In this document: in pieces, positions 18,700 to 27,942 of the stretch
Layout: each line of letters begins with the position of its first letter
How positions within the stretch are numbered: position 1 is the first letter of the stretch
Origin: Beroe ovata
Taxonomy: Eukaryota > Ctenophora > Nuda > Beroida > Beroidae
NCBI GenBank assembly: GCA_946803715.1
Contig: CAMPET010000236.1
Span: forward strand, 68,292 to 105,798
DNA length: 37,507 nt
Direction of reading: 5' to 3'
Program-made: the position numbers and the translations under genes
Notes under the pieces: generated by a model
Databases searched by the model: none
What the model was told of the DNA's origin: nothing
The model's input: the letters and a program-made list of their open reading frames with translations, nothing else

Positions 18700-21600
18700 A
18701 TGCTGAGATTGCTCTTACTGCTGCTTCATGTCAGATGGACCGTGTCAGACAAACTGAAACTCTCAATTTTGGTGAGTTTCATTATCTATACCGTGCGACC
18801 AGTAGTAGATAAATCTCCCATCATAGAGTACATAATGATTAATTGCAGATGGTAACTCTACATTGTACATTTCATGACATCATATACACAGTTCAAAGAA
18901 TGATTATGTGAGTTTCAGTAGCATATGATAATCTTGTTATTACCCTCACATGTATGATATTTAACAGATATTTCGACATGGAGACAGATCGCCCATATCC
19001 GATATACCGAATGATATCTACAATACTACTGACAGTTGGCCTCAAGGACCCGGACAGCTTTCAACGGTATGTTCTGCGCCAAACTAAGTGTCAGGTACCA
19101 ATGATTATAGTTATTGATGTTTGCTTTTATCAATTGTAAAATTTAACACAGATTGGTACTGAAAATCATTTGAAAAACGGGCAATTTTTCAAAGCGCGAT
19201 ACACGGACCCCTCTGTTGACACGTATCTTGGTCTCAACCCGGAATACAAAAGAGTTGAGGTAAGAACAAATCCTACATGAATTCCAACCAACGCCTGGGA
19301 TGAATAAGTGACTCATGCACAATCAAAATCATAAACAAATTCACTAAAGTGCGCTATAGAACACCGCAAGTTCACTATAGAACACCACGGTTCACTAGTT
19401 TAGTTCACTAACATAGAACACCACTGCGCTATTATAATAGAACAACATTACGCAGGTCTATGTTAGAAGTACAGACAGAGATAGAACACTGATGAGTGTA
19501 CAGAGCTTCTTATCTGGCTTGTTCCCTCCCATCACGGTATGTGATGAATGTATACCGTAGTGTATCGACTAGTTTTTCCCCAAAAACAGTAGCAGATCTT
19601 TTTAATGAATACTTATTACAGGAAAACAATTTGACAAGTCCATTGGATGTATGGCAGCCTATACCAGTACATACTATTCCCATAGCTACAGAGAAGGTGA
19701 GTTCTATAACAATTCCACTTTTTTCCTCTCTTATCAGCAATCAGTACTGTAATAAGTAGTACTGTAATAAGTAGTTTCTCCAAAGGGATTCCTCTGGAGT
19801 CTGGATAGTACAATTCTTGATACTGTTTATTTTGACCCTATTTCTCCACTCACCGTATATTGAACAGATGCTGGACGGGCCCCCTCAACCTTGCCCTGTG
19901 TTTGAGGAAAGTTATCACGAGACTGTACTCAACAACGAGGACTTTGTCTCGTTCATGCAGAACAATACGGTGAGTTCATGTTGGTTCATTCGTGGAATCT
20001 GAACATCCGGGGATGTTTTCGGGCTAGCTCAACTGGAATTAGTGAAAATTCTACTCCCACATCCAGAGACCTTGCGATTACGTCTTGTCCTTCGCGCGCG
20101 AACTCCACATGACAATATAAAAGTCACGCACGTACATTTAGCATAGCTGTAGAATTCAATTCAGCTCTCATCGTATCATGTGGCTGGGAGAGCAGAAGTT
20201 ACTGTTCCTTTTCTGATTTCCGGTTGTTTCAGGAGACAAGTCAAAGGATAATAGAATTGTGTGGATGGGAGGAAACAACTGATCTGTATAGCACTCTCAA
20301 TTATATAGAGACCACCTATGATACCTTATTTTGCGAGGTAATGAAAAAAGTTTGCTTTCAAATTTCGATGCCATTCATCATTTATCACACATCCTAATGA
20401 ACCTTCCTGCAGGCTTCCCACAATTATGAGATGAAGAAAGAATTCGCTGATGCAGACTTGTTGAATCTGGTAACGCCATACAGCAATATGAGATGGGGAT
20501 TGTACAACATCATGACTGATAAGGAAAAGGCTTTTTCTGGAGGTAGACTTGCAAAAACCGTATTCTGAATCATGGTGGTATTTCACTCACAACACAAAAA
20601 AGACGTTTCCTCTCTGCGTTAGGTGTTTTACTCAGAGAACTTAAGGAGAGAGTGAGAGCGGCTATTGAGAAACAGAACGAACACAAACTTGTCATATTTT
20701 CCGCAGTAAGTATGATATCAACAAGAGGTTTTATGGTTAGATCCGACGTGGAAACTGAAGAAATGGTCACATGATTTGCTAAGATTTGGTAGTGTAACAC
20801 GGATCACCCTATTACAGCACGACACAACGCTAGCGTCCATTTTGACGTGTCTGGGGGTTTATGACGGCGTACAAACACCGTATGCCACAGTCGTCATGGT
20901 CGAAGTGTGGGAGGAGGAAAATGGTGGCGGTCATGTGATCAGATTGCATCGTCATCACAAGGACGAGGAGCTCATCAACTACACAATGCCAGGGTGTGAT
21001 GAATCGGGGTGCTCTGAAGAACAGTTTTACAGGTTCGATTGTAGTTGTACAGGTTCGATTGTAGTTTACGATGTCGTAAATCTTACCTAAAATCTGTGGT
21101 TATGGATATGTTTCGTTGTGGCATAGTAAGACTTCAAAGTGCAATTCTATAAACATGACACTACATAGTATTTTATACGCAAAGCACCATGTACTAAGCT
21201 GTATTTCAATCTCTCATTTTGCAGTTTGAACAACCATATGGAGATCAGTGAAGCTGACATTTTGGACATGTGCTCTAAAGACTGGCCGGATTTCGTTCCT
21301 GGCCTCGGCAAAAGTAAGTTTGATTTGACCACGATGTGTGCGCTATTCAACGAAAGTATGTTCCAAGAGAGCCCTGTCAAAACATCGAGTTAAACGCGTT
21401 GTGTACGCTGCTGTGATGCCAGGATCAATGATCGTGACTGATCCTGATATTGCCGATCACCGTTAACTATAACCGTTTCAGATGTATTGTTTGTGATGCT
21501 TTGTGCCACAATACTGATAACGGTATCCACATTGGTTGTCACAACAATATACATATTCAGCTTCAAGCGCAACACAATGTACTTGGGGTGAGTGAAAACT

Positions 21601-21748
21601 GATCTGAATTCTTAAATTCAAGGAAGGGAATCCACTTGGACCATCAGATATGATTTTAATTCTTTACCTTATATATTAACTTTGTTTTAGGCTTGCTGCA
21701 TCGGATCAGAAACAGTCTCTCTTAGGAGATGAGGATTATCAAGCCTGA
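18700..21748 (+). CDS. ACP2: Membrane-anchored histidine acid phosphatase (lysosomal type), 13 exons
   Basis: Exons 18700-18771, 18968-19066, 19152-19259, 19456-19536, 19622-19696, 19868-19969, 20233-20337, 20413-20542, 20623-20705, 20818-21032, 21225-21313, 21482-21587, 21691-21748; all phases agree, 440 aa (human ACP2 423). A signal peptide ([11 protein letters not shown]) leads. The catalytic phosphohistidine motif FRHGDRSP opens exon 2. [24 protein letters not shown] and PGC follow. The proton-donor HD motif begins exon 10 (SA|HDTT). A C-terminal TM helix (exon 12, [20 protein letters not shown]) and a 20-odd residue cytosolic tail with [10 protein letters not shown] complete it. These enzymes hydrolyse phosphomonoesters in the acidic lysosome lumen. 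ACP2 versus ACP3/ACP4 orthology is not resolvable by eye. Confidence 0.95.
19335..19450. repeat. TTCACTATAGAACACC-type tandem repeat in acid phosphatase intron 3
   Basis: Four to five imperfect copies of a unit around (G/T)TCACTATAGAACACCA, including CGCTATAGAACACCG and CGCTATTATAATAGAACA variants. Confidence 0.8.
21028..21065. repeat. 20-bp period duplication over acid phosphatase exon-10 splice donor
   Basis: TACAGGTTCGATTGTAGT occurs at 21028-21045 and again at 21048-21065. Each copy carries the donor TACAG|GTTCGA. Only the first donor (exon end 21032, phase 2) keeps frame into exon 11. Confidence 0.9.
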
Positions 21749-23120
21749 GGGCAGAGAAGCTCTTCTCTTCGTTGATTCTAGTGATAAATAATGGTTTTGT
21801 GTTTTCGTCGTAGAACATTTGTGGGATTTGTTGAAAATGAAATCCTGCCAGCGAGGGTAGGCAGTTATCCAACAAGTTTGAGGCGATCTAGTTTTATGAG
21901 TTACGCTCTATTGGGCATCTGAATGATTCGTATGATCTTATTGAAATAATTTCCGCTTCGTTACTCACAGAATGACTATAGTTGTCATCGAGTGTAACTG
22001 TGTCAGGGTAGTTAGAAGGTACCCATTGGCAGACATAAGGAACATTTGACAATAACAAGACATTTGAAATTAAAATTAGCTTAGGTCAAGACATAGTGGT
22101 TACTGGTAATATGTGCTTAGCCTGGCGAACACGGTGGAGATCCTTGCTGTACGCCATGTTATCCAAGGAATCGAAGCAGACCACTTTATTGTCAATCATA
22201 TAGAAGCTGATTGTGTAATCACATATTCCAAGAAATCAACATCATATAGATTGATCGTACCTTCTAGATCCACTTCCAGCGGAGGTATTTGGGCAATTTG
22301 TACCGGTGTCGATGCAATAAGGCAACAATAAGACAACAATAAGACAACAATATCGCAACAAGCGACTCAAATGTTGACAACAATAGGGCAACAATAAGAC
22401 AACAATAAGACATCAAACCCCGTTTTGTCTAATATTGCGACTGTCGACTTGAATTAAGAATACAATAACGCAACAATAACGCAACAATAAGTCAACAATA
22501 ACGCAACAAAGGAGCAGTAACTCACTCGTAGCACTAGCACCCGTTAATGTTCACATCGGTTCTATTCTTTATGTCGTTATTCATTTATTTCATGACTTTC
22601 GTGAATATACCGGGTTATTTACATTAATTTATTAACGTTAATTTTCATATAATTCTGTGTCTGTGTTATCAAAGATCGTTTTTATCAAGCTTATCACTTT
22701 CAGTTGTTACATTTGAATATGTATATTTCTTTTTTTTCTTGATTGAAATTAATTATTGAACAGCCGTTTTTTGTTCAACAATCACTTGAAGTCAATTTGA
22801 CCTCCGTGATAGGGTATATAGTAACGGTAAATTGTCTTGTGCAGTTCCAAAGAGATTTTAATGCAGACTGTACTGCAATGAAGTGAAGGAGTCGTGGGTA
22901 CAGTGTTCAACAGTATCAGTGTACAACAGTATCAGTTTTGCGTAAAATACAGGTGAATGTAGGTGAAATATAGGTGCGTTAAATATAGGTGAAATAAACA
23001 AAGCAACGCTGTTTGGGATGTTCATGTAGTAGCCAGTAGGCTCCTCGGAGCTGAGTTGAGCACCTTGTTAAAGAATTCTAACCATACGCATTACACAACC
23101 TGTACAGCTAAATAGATAGG
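21749..23120. other. Downstream of acid phosphatase, no gene seen
   Basis: AT-rich DNA with the acid phosphatase 3' UTR (GATAAATAATGG near 21782) and a CAACAATAA minisatellite (22315-22510). A 72-codon open frame at 22113 begins with GTG, matches nothing recognised and ends in the minisatellite. Confidence 0.5.
22315..22510. repeat. CAACAATAAGA/CAACAATAACG minisatellite
   Basis: Degenerate tandem units CAACAATAAGA and CAACAATAACG, interrupted near 22355-22380 and 22418-22462 (the latter contains CCCCGTTTTGTC). Related units recur at 27088-27135. Confidence 0.85.
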
Positions 23121-23473
23121 CTCGTACTAAATTCATCGCCCTAATTCTATCACGTGACTTATTTTCTTTCGGTTTCCTGACCCATCCCAAACCCTAACCT
23201 TAACCCACGGGATACTTCCAAACCCTAACCCTAACCCTAACTCTGACCTAAACCCTAACCCGAGGGATTAAAACGCGATTAATTGGAAATATGTCTGGTC
23301 ACGTGATCAAATCAGTTTTCCGCCCATAACTCGCCAGGGAAGCAGTTTTATCTTACATCACATGGGATGATTCGGAATCAGCGCCTAAAAATACGTCGAT
23401 TCATGTCTACTTAACCGAAAAAGAGGCAAAAATAAGAATTTTCAAAAAATTAGGGCGATGAATTTAGTACGAG
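23121..23473. mobile_element. 353-bp inverted-repeat element enclosing telomere-like DNA
   Basis: Perfect 26-bp terminal inverted repeats at 23121-23146 (CTCGTACTAAATTCATCGCC...) and 23448-23473. The interior is non-coding. It contains a run of AACCCTAACCCTAACCCTAAC-type repeats (about 23189-23266) and two CACGTGA sites. Flanks show related AATAGATA sequence but no exact target-site duplication, so the class of element is unknown. Confidence 0.75.
23189..23266. repeat. Interstitial telomere-like repeat (CCCTAA)n
   Basis: Degenerate CCCTAA units, with a clean stretch of about three and a half copies at 23220-23241. The animal telomere unit is TTAGGG. It lies inside the inverted-repeat element. 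Confidence 0.85.
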
Positions 23474-24868
23474 TGGAATAGATAAATAGGATTAGGTGCC
23501 CTCTAGTTGGCCTTGGTCAGTCCTATTCCTCGCCCTGACCCTTGAAGCCTAAAAGTAGAAATAACCGCCTAAAAAATCGAGATGACATGGGCTGGCTTCA
23601 GATAATGAAACAAATTTCAAATTTACCTACGATTATAATTTCAGTAAATTTGAAGTTGAATACAATATCTTGCAAGAGGCGTGTTAAAAAGTGCTGCTTG
23701 CTTTTATAAGATGTGATAGAAGATCGTCTCAGAGTGCAGCTAGAATAAAGATTTGACTTTGATGCATTTGTAAGAGCTTTTGCGATAGGATTCATTTATT
23801 TCACCTTATAAGTGACTGTAAATGTAATTTAAAGACGTATAACGGCGATGCATTAGCATTAAAATTTGATGACAGAAACAATAGTTCCACGTCGCCTCAG
23901 TGTCTGTCATGTCTATGTCTGCATATATATCATTTCTGCGTTTGTGTGTACGCGCGTCTATCATATAATGTTGGTGGTTCTGAGCTATACTTATATTGCA
24001 ATCCCATATTCGCAATCGCAGTCAGTTCGCGGACTCTATCCTATAAAGTATAAATAAAATTGTGCCATTTTTCAATTAGAAGCATTTATTTTCTGTGTCT
24101 TATTCTTAATTCATTGGGTAAGCTTTTAAATCCCACAATCGCATGTTAAACAAAAGATTCCTTTATGATAGCATTTCCTCGCCTTTATTTCTCTTTTGAA
24201 AGTAAAACCCCGTCAAGCAAAAATATTGCTATTTCAACTCTTACATTATAACGTCAACTGCATGGGCAGAGAGGATATTTAAGGCGACTTTCTTCAACAG
24301 AACGCTATATTTTTCGATCGATTGGTAACTGCTCATGGAAATCATGTGACGATAGCCAGCCTACCTTTCCACCGCCTACCTTTCAACTGGTGCTGGCCCT
24401 GAATTATAATGAGGCCACACTGTGCATATTGCATAACCTAGGTTCATCTGCATCACTGAATTGCTGACAAATATGCCATGTGCATAATCTTTGCAATATG
24501 TATAACTTTATCTGCAGGCCATGGCGCTGTATAATCTCCCCATAGTATGCCTAAGGCTAATGGACGGGATGGGTGCAGCCTCTTATTACTTATCGGTGAT
24601 AGGGTGATATGTGTTCCATTAACAAGCAGGATTATTCTGCATAATGCATACATTAGCAGGCACCATGGCGCTAACAATGATGGTGATCTTAGCAAGTTGG
24701 GGAACACCGTTTTGGAAGACATTAAGGGATCATGCCATTCACATATTGCGTAATCAGCTAAGGGGGAGGGGGTTTCAAAATGATAACGCTTGATTACGGA
24801 GGGGGAGGGGGGTTTGACCTTGATTACGTAATCAAGACATCATTAAAATTCTTGGCCACATACTCATA
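23474..24868. other. No gene seen
   Basis: AT-rich. G-rich AGGGGGAGGGGG tracts at about 24763-24812 each follow GATTACG/GTAATC words. Open frames on both strands at 24453-24753 overlap each other and have no recognisable product. Confidence 0.45.
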
Positions 24869-24990
24869 GGTTAGGGTCAGGGTAAGAGCCAGTGTCAAGG
24901 GTTAGGGTAAGGACCAGTGTCAGTGTTAGGTTAGGGTCGGGGTTAGATTTTAGGGCTAGAAAAGGAGTTGGCTGTTGGGTTCAGGGTTAG
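24869..24990. repeat. Degenerate (TTAGGG)n-like tract
   Basis: TTAGGGTCAGGGTAAG, AGGGTTAGGGTAAGG, GGTTAGGGTCGGGGTTAG and later TTCAGGGTTAG. The GGTAAG(A/G)(G/A)CCAGTGTCA segment is duplicated about 29 bp apart. Orientation is opposite to the tract at 23.2 kb. Confidence 0.75.
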
Positions 24991-26078
24991 AGATACTCTC
25001 GTCTCTCGCATGGATTTTAAGCATAGTTAAGGACACTTTTAACGCCTCAATAAGGACATTGTGGTCACTCGTCATTTAAAACACTCGTCAATACAAACAG
25101 TCATACGAAAACCGATTTCTACGCAAGAAATAAAATCTTAACGGAAATATTCCTAAGCCTTCATAAAATGGACCGGATATCAATAGTTGGCTAGCTCGGG
25201 CCCGCGTCAATTAAGAAAGCAATGTAGGCTATCTATTTGACTTAAAATCGAATCAGCGTTCAAAATTATGCAGGAATTGATTGTTTTTGCATCAAAAACG
25301 GTCAAAAAATATTTCGCCACTTTGGCTTAGCTGGCGACTATGGTGGCTTCCCATGTCGCCAATACAACCATGTTACGTCTCATGATGCAATATTTCATCT
25401 CCCTCACATCCATATTAATGACATCAATCGAGCTAGCATGACGGTAAGAGGTCTTATAGTTATATTGATCTGAGATTCGGTCTCAGGACGTGAGAAATGT
25501 TTTTCAACTCATAAATGAAATCAAATTTGGTCAATATAGATATTTTTCCATAAATATCTGATTTGTAAGACCTTTATGGACAACTTTGGCAAAGTCTTCT
25601 TTGGCAAAGCCCAAAAAAGTGGGAATTCTTTGCCAAAGTTAGCCTTACCCCCTGCATAACACGCATGCGGCCGGCTCGTAACGACCAACGATGCGCGGTA
25701 GTCGTCACCTAAATAACGTGTGGCCTCCGCGCCCCGAAAAATTGTTATTTTCCTTGTCCCAATAGACGTTCAACCGGGTTCCACTGTGCACAGTCCAAGT
25801 TGCTGTTCAGCTGTGTACAGTATTATAAATACGAGTTACGTTTATATACTCCGTACAGTATAATCAATATCTACACTATCTTAAATCGATCAAAACTGAA
25901 AATTGATACCACAGTCGTCAAACAAAGTATCAGACTTGTAGTCACTTTGAAATAAATCAACGAACTGTAGAATTGTTTAACGGCGTGAAACTGCATTTCT
26001 CCACCTGAATCACATGCTGTTCATTATTTTTCCTCTCGATGTTATCGATTTGTGTATATACTGACTCGATGACATCTT
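24991..26078. other. No gene seen; one hairpin
   Basis: Perfect 13-bp inverted repeat AACTTTGGCAAAG (25582-25594) / CTTTGCCAAAGTT (25628-25640), with a third partial arm CTTTGGCAAAG at 25599-25609. A short CpG-rich patch lies near 25665-25740. No exon was recognised. Confidence 0.5.
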
Positions 26079-26124
26079 AATGCAGAATCTTCCAGAAACA
26101 TCGGTTTCTGGAAGATTCTGCATT
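26079..26124. repeat. Perfect 21-bp hairpin, 4-nt loop
   Basis: Arms 26079-26099 and 26104-26124 are exact reverse complements (AATGCAGAATCTTCCAGAAAC), with loop ATCG. A third, direct partial copy (GGAAGATTCTG, 26130-26140) follows. The loop is too short for a standard microRNA precursor. Confidence 0.85.
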
Positions 26125-27087
26125 CGGATGGAAGATTCTGACATCAAACATGGTTTTCTGGAAAGGTCCTCAGAGCCCGCGATCTGAGATGTCAATGCGG
26201 GCTCTCTCATCCGTGTTCCTAGGGAGTTGCTGACTGGAATCATCAGGAATCAGCTCTGGCTCGTTCGTGACAGACTCCACGTGACAGCATTCGTGTCCCG
26301 TACTTTATTGTACCTAAAGATCAATAAGTAGCCACCATGTTTACACATTAAGTTGTGGTCAACAGAATACTTTTTGCCACAAACACACAAAGCTGGATTT
26401 CTCGGTATCTGCCATTCGTACCAACTCCTTGTTCAGCACCCACCCCGGTGCACCGATAGGAAGAATTTGATAGCTTCAGTAAGATTTTGATAGCTTCAGT
26501 TGGAGATACAGCGGTCAGTACTTCATCAGATTTAAATGAACCTAGCTCATTGAGACATCTGCATTTATTGTTTTCACAGTACCTACACGCCATTTCCATT
26601 TTGTTTGAGTGACGCTATATTATAGACTTTTGATACTGCGTTTTTAATGATTACGTCTCCTATGTGAAAGGCTCGATAGTCGATCTGCTATTTATATCCC
26701 AGTTTAGTGCGAGTAATGTAACAGTAACACATTACACATGGTCAATCTACACGGATCCTACTGTAACTGCATTAGGAGCAGGAACCCATTAGCATGGCTT
26801 TGTGAGAGCATATCTTGATGGACGTGACCGTTTGTCCAATAATAGTTTACGTTCCACTTTGTAAGTATAGACGGTATTTGTGTTCCTGAAAATTGATATT
26901 GTTCACAGCTCAGACTTTTCAATCGCATCACTATTCACCAATGTCGGGGTTTGCGACTTGCTAACCGCATAGAATAGGTAGATACCGACACCGACAGACA
27001 TACAGAAACAGACAACCATGCACAGGCACACAACAGAACGGGAAACCGATGCAAGCATACACATATCGGAAACTTGTTCCGGTGACA
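26125..27087. other. No confirmed gene
   Basis: A minus-strand frame from ATG 26599 encodes a Cys-rich start (CRYCENNKCRCLNELGSF) with coding-like composition, and another lies at 26243-26010. I could not join them with matching splice phases or recognise a family. A 20-bp direct duplication (TTTGATAGCTTCAGT) lies at 26467-26501. Confidence 0.35.
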
Positions 27088-27205
27088 GTGCAACAATAAC
27101 GCAACAACAAGACATCAATAAGACAACACACCCCGTTCTGCGGCAAAACGTTTTTTTTGAAACAATAAGGCGTAAAAAGGCAAAACTTTTGCCTTATTAC
27201 GCCTT
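27088..27205. repeat. CAACAATAA minisatellite fragment with a 19-bp hairpin
   Basis: Units like those at 22.3 kb (GCAACAATAACGCAACAACAAGACATCAATAAG) are followed by CCCCGTT. Then a hairpin AAGGCGTAAAAAGGCAAAA (27167-27185) / TTTTGCCTTATTACGCCTT (27187-27205) has one mismatch and a 1-nt spacer. Confidence 0.75.
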
Positions 27206-27796
27206 TTTGATGCATTGACAGCGGTACTATCACATATCAAATCCTGATTCAATCTCTATGCCAATCCTAATATGCCTTACAAACAAGTCTATGACCACTG
27301 CTTCACTACTACTGCCCGCGCGATGAGTGGGCACCCATCACGTTCCCAGTTCGCTACTTCGCAGTTCGCTACAAGGGGGTGGGGGCCTAATATTATAGTC
27401 TAGCAAGTTATAGCTAGGTGATACCTAATATTTCTGAGTTTGGAGTTCTAGGAATTCAGCCTCAAAGACAGAACTTCAAATTCATCTTTTATTATCAAGA
27501 ATTTTCTTAAAACTACAGTCAACTTAATCATAAGGTTCAGCTTTGACAACTTGGTAGCATTTTTGCTTATAATAAAAGTTGTCAGTTTAACTTCGCGTCG
27601 TATATGACATATTGTTATGAGACGATGTTAGCATTTCATGCTCGCGACAAAAATTACAATGAAATAGGTAGGACGTAAGTACTGAATAACACGATTTTCA
27701 CAAACTGAATATGATAATATCTATGTTTGATTATTGTTGAGTTGTCGTCATTCCAAGACAAGAGTGCTCAATTACGGAATCACAAGAGTGTTAGTA
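27206..27796. other. No gene seen
   Basis: AT-rich with a short GGGGGTGGGGGCC patch near 27372. No exon or RNA was recognised. Confidence 0.45.
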
Positions 27797-27940
27797 TAAA
27801 CGAAGTCAAATAACTATTATTGGGAAACATATTACATAATGTTTCATGGTGTCAAACGAATTTTCAGTGCACAGAAGAATGGTTTGACACCATGGAACAT
27901 TATGATTGCCCAATAATCGACAATTCTTTGACTTCGTTTA
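27797..27940. mobile_element. 144-bp foldback element with possible TA target duplication
   Basis: Almost the whole element is an imperfect inverted repeat. The ends are TAAACGAAGTCAAA and its reverse complement, the inner arms are CATGGTGTCAAAC and GTTTGACACCATGG, and the loop is about 25 nt. TA dinucleotides flank both sides (27795-27796, 27941-27942), as in Tc1/mariner-type MITEs. A long-hairpin small-RNA precursor is the alternative. Confidence 0.7.
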
Positions 27941-27942
27941 TA

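Noticed and set aside
21033-21052. Second splice donor of acid phosphatase exon 10
   Set aside because: Using it changes the phase by 20 nt and breaks the frame into exon 11.
22113-22331. 72-codon plus-strand frame after the acid phosphatase gene
   Set aside because: It begins with GTG rather than ATG, ends inside the minisatellite, and matches nothing recognised.
23189-23266. True chromosome end
   Set aside because: The CCCTAA array is short, degenerate, and continues into ordinary sequence on both sides, so it is interstitial.
24453-24753. Open frames on both strands near 24.5 kb
   Set aside because: They overlap antiparallel, show no recognised domain, and no splice-linked partner was found.
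26010-26599. Possible minus-strand two-exon gene with a Cys-rich start
   Set aside because: The composition is suggestive, but phases and splice sites between the two frames could not be reconciled, and the lower frame runs through the perfect hairpin at 26079-26124.
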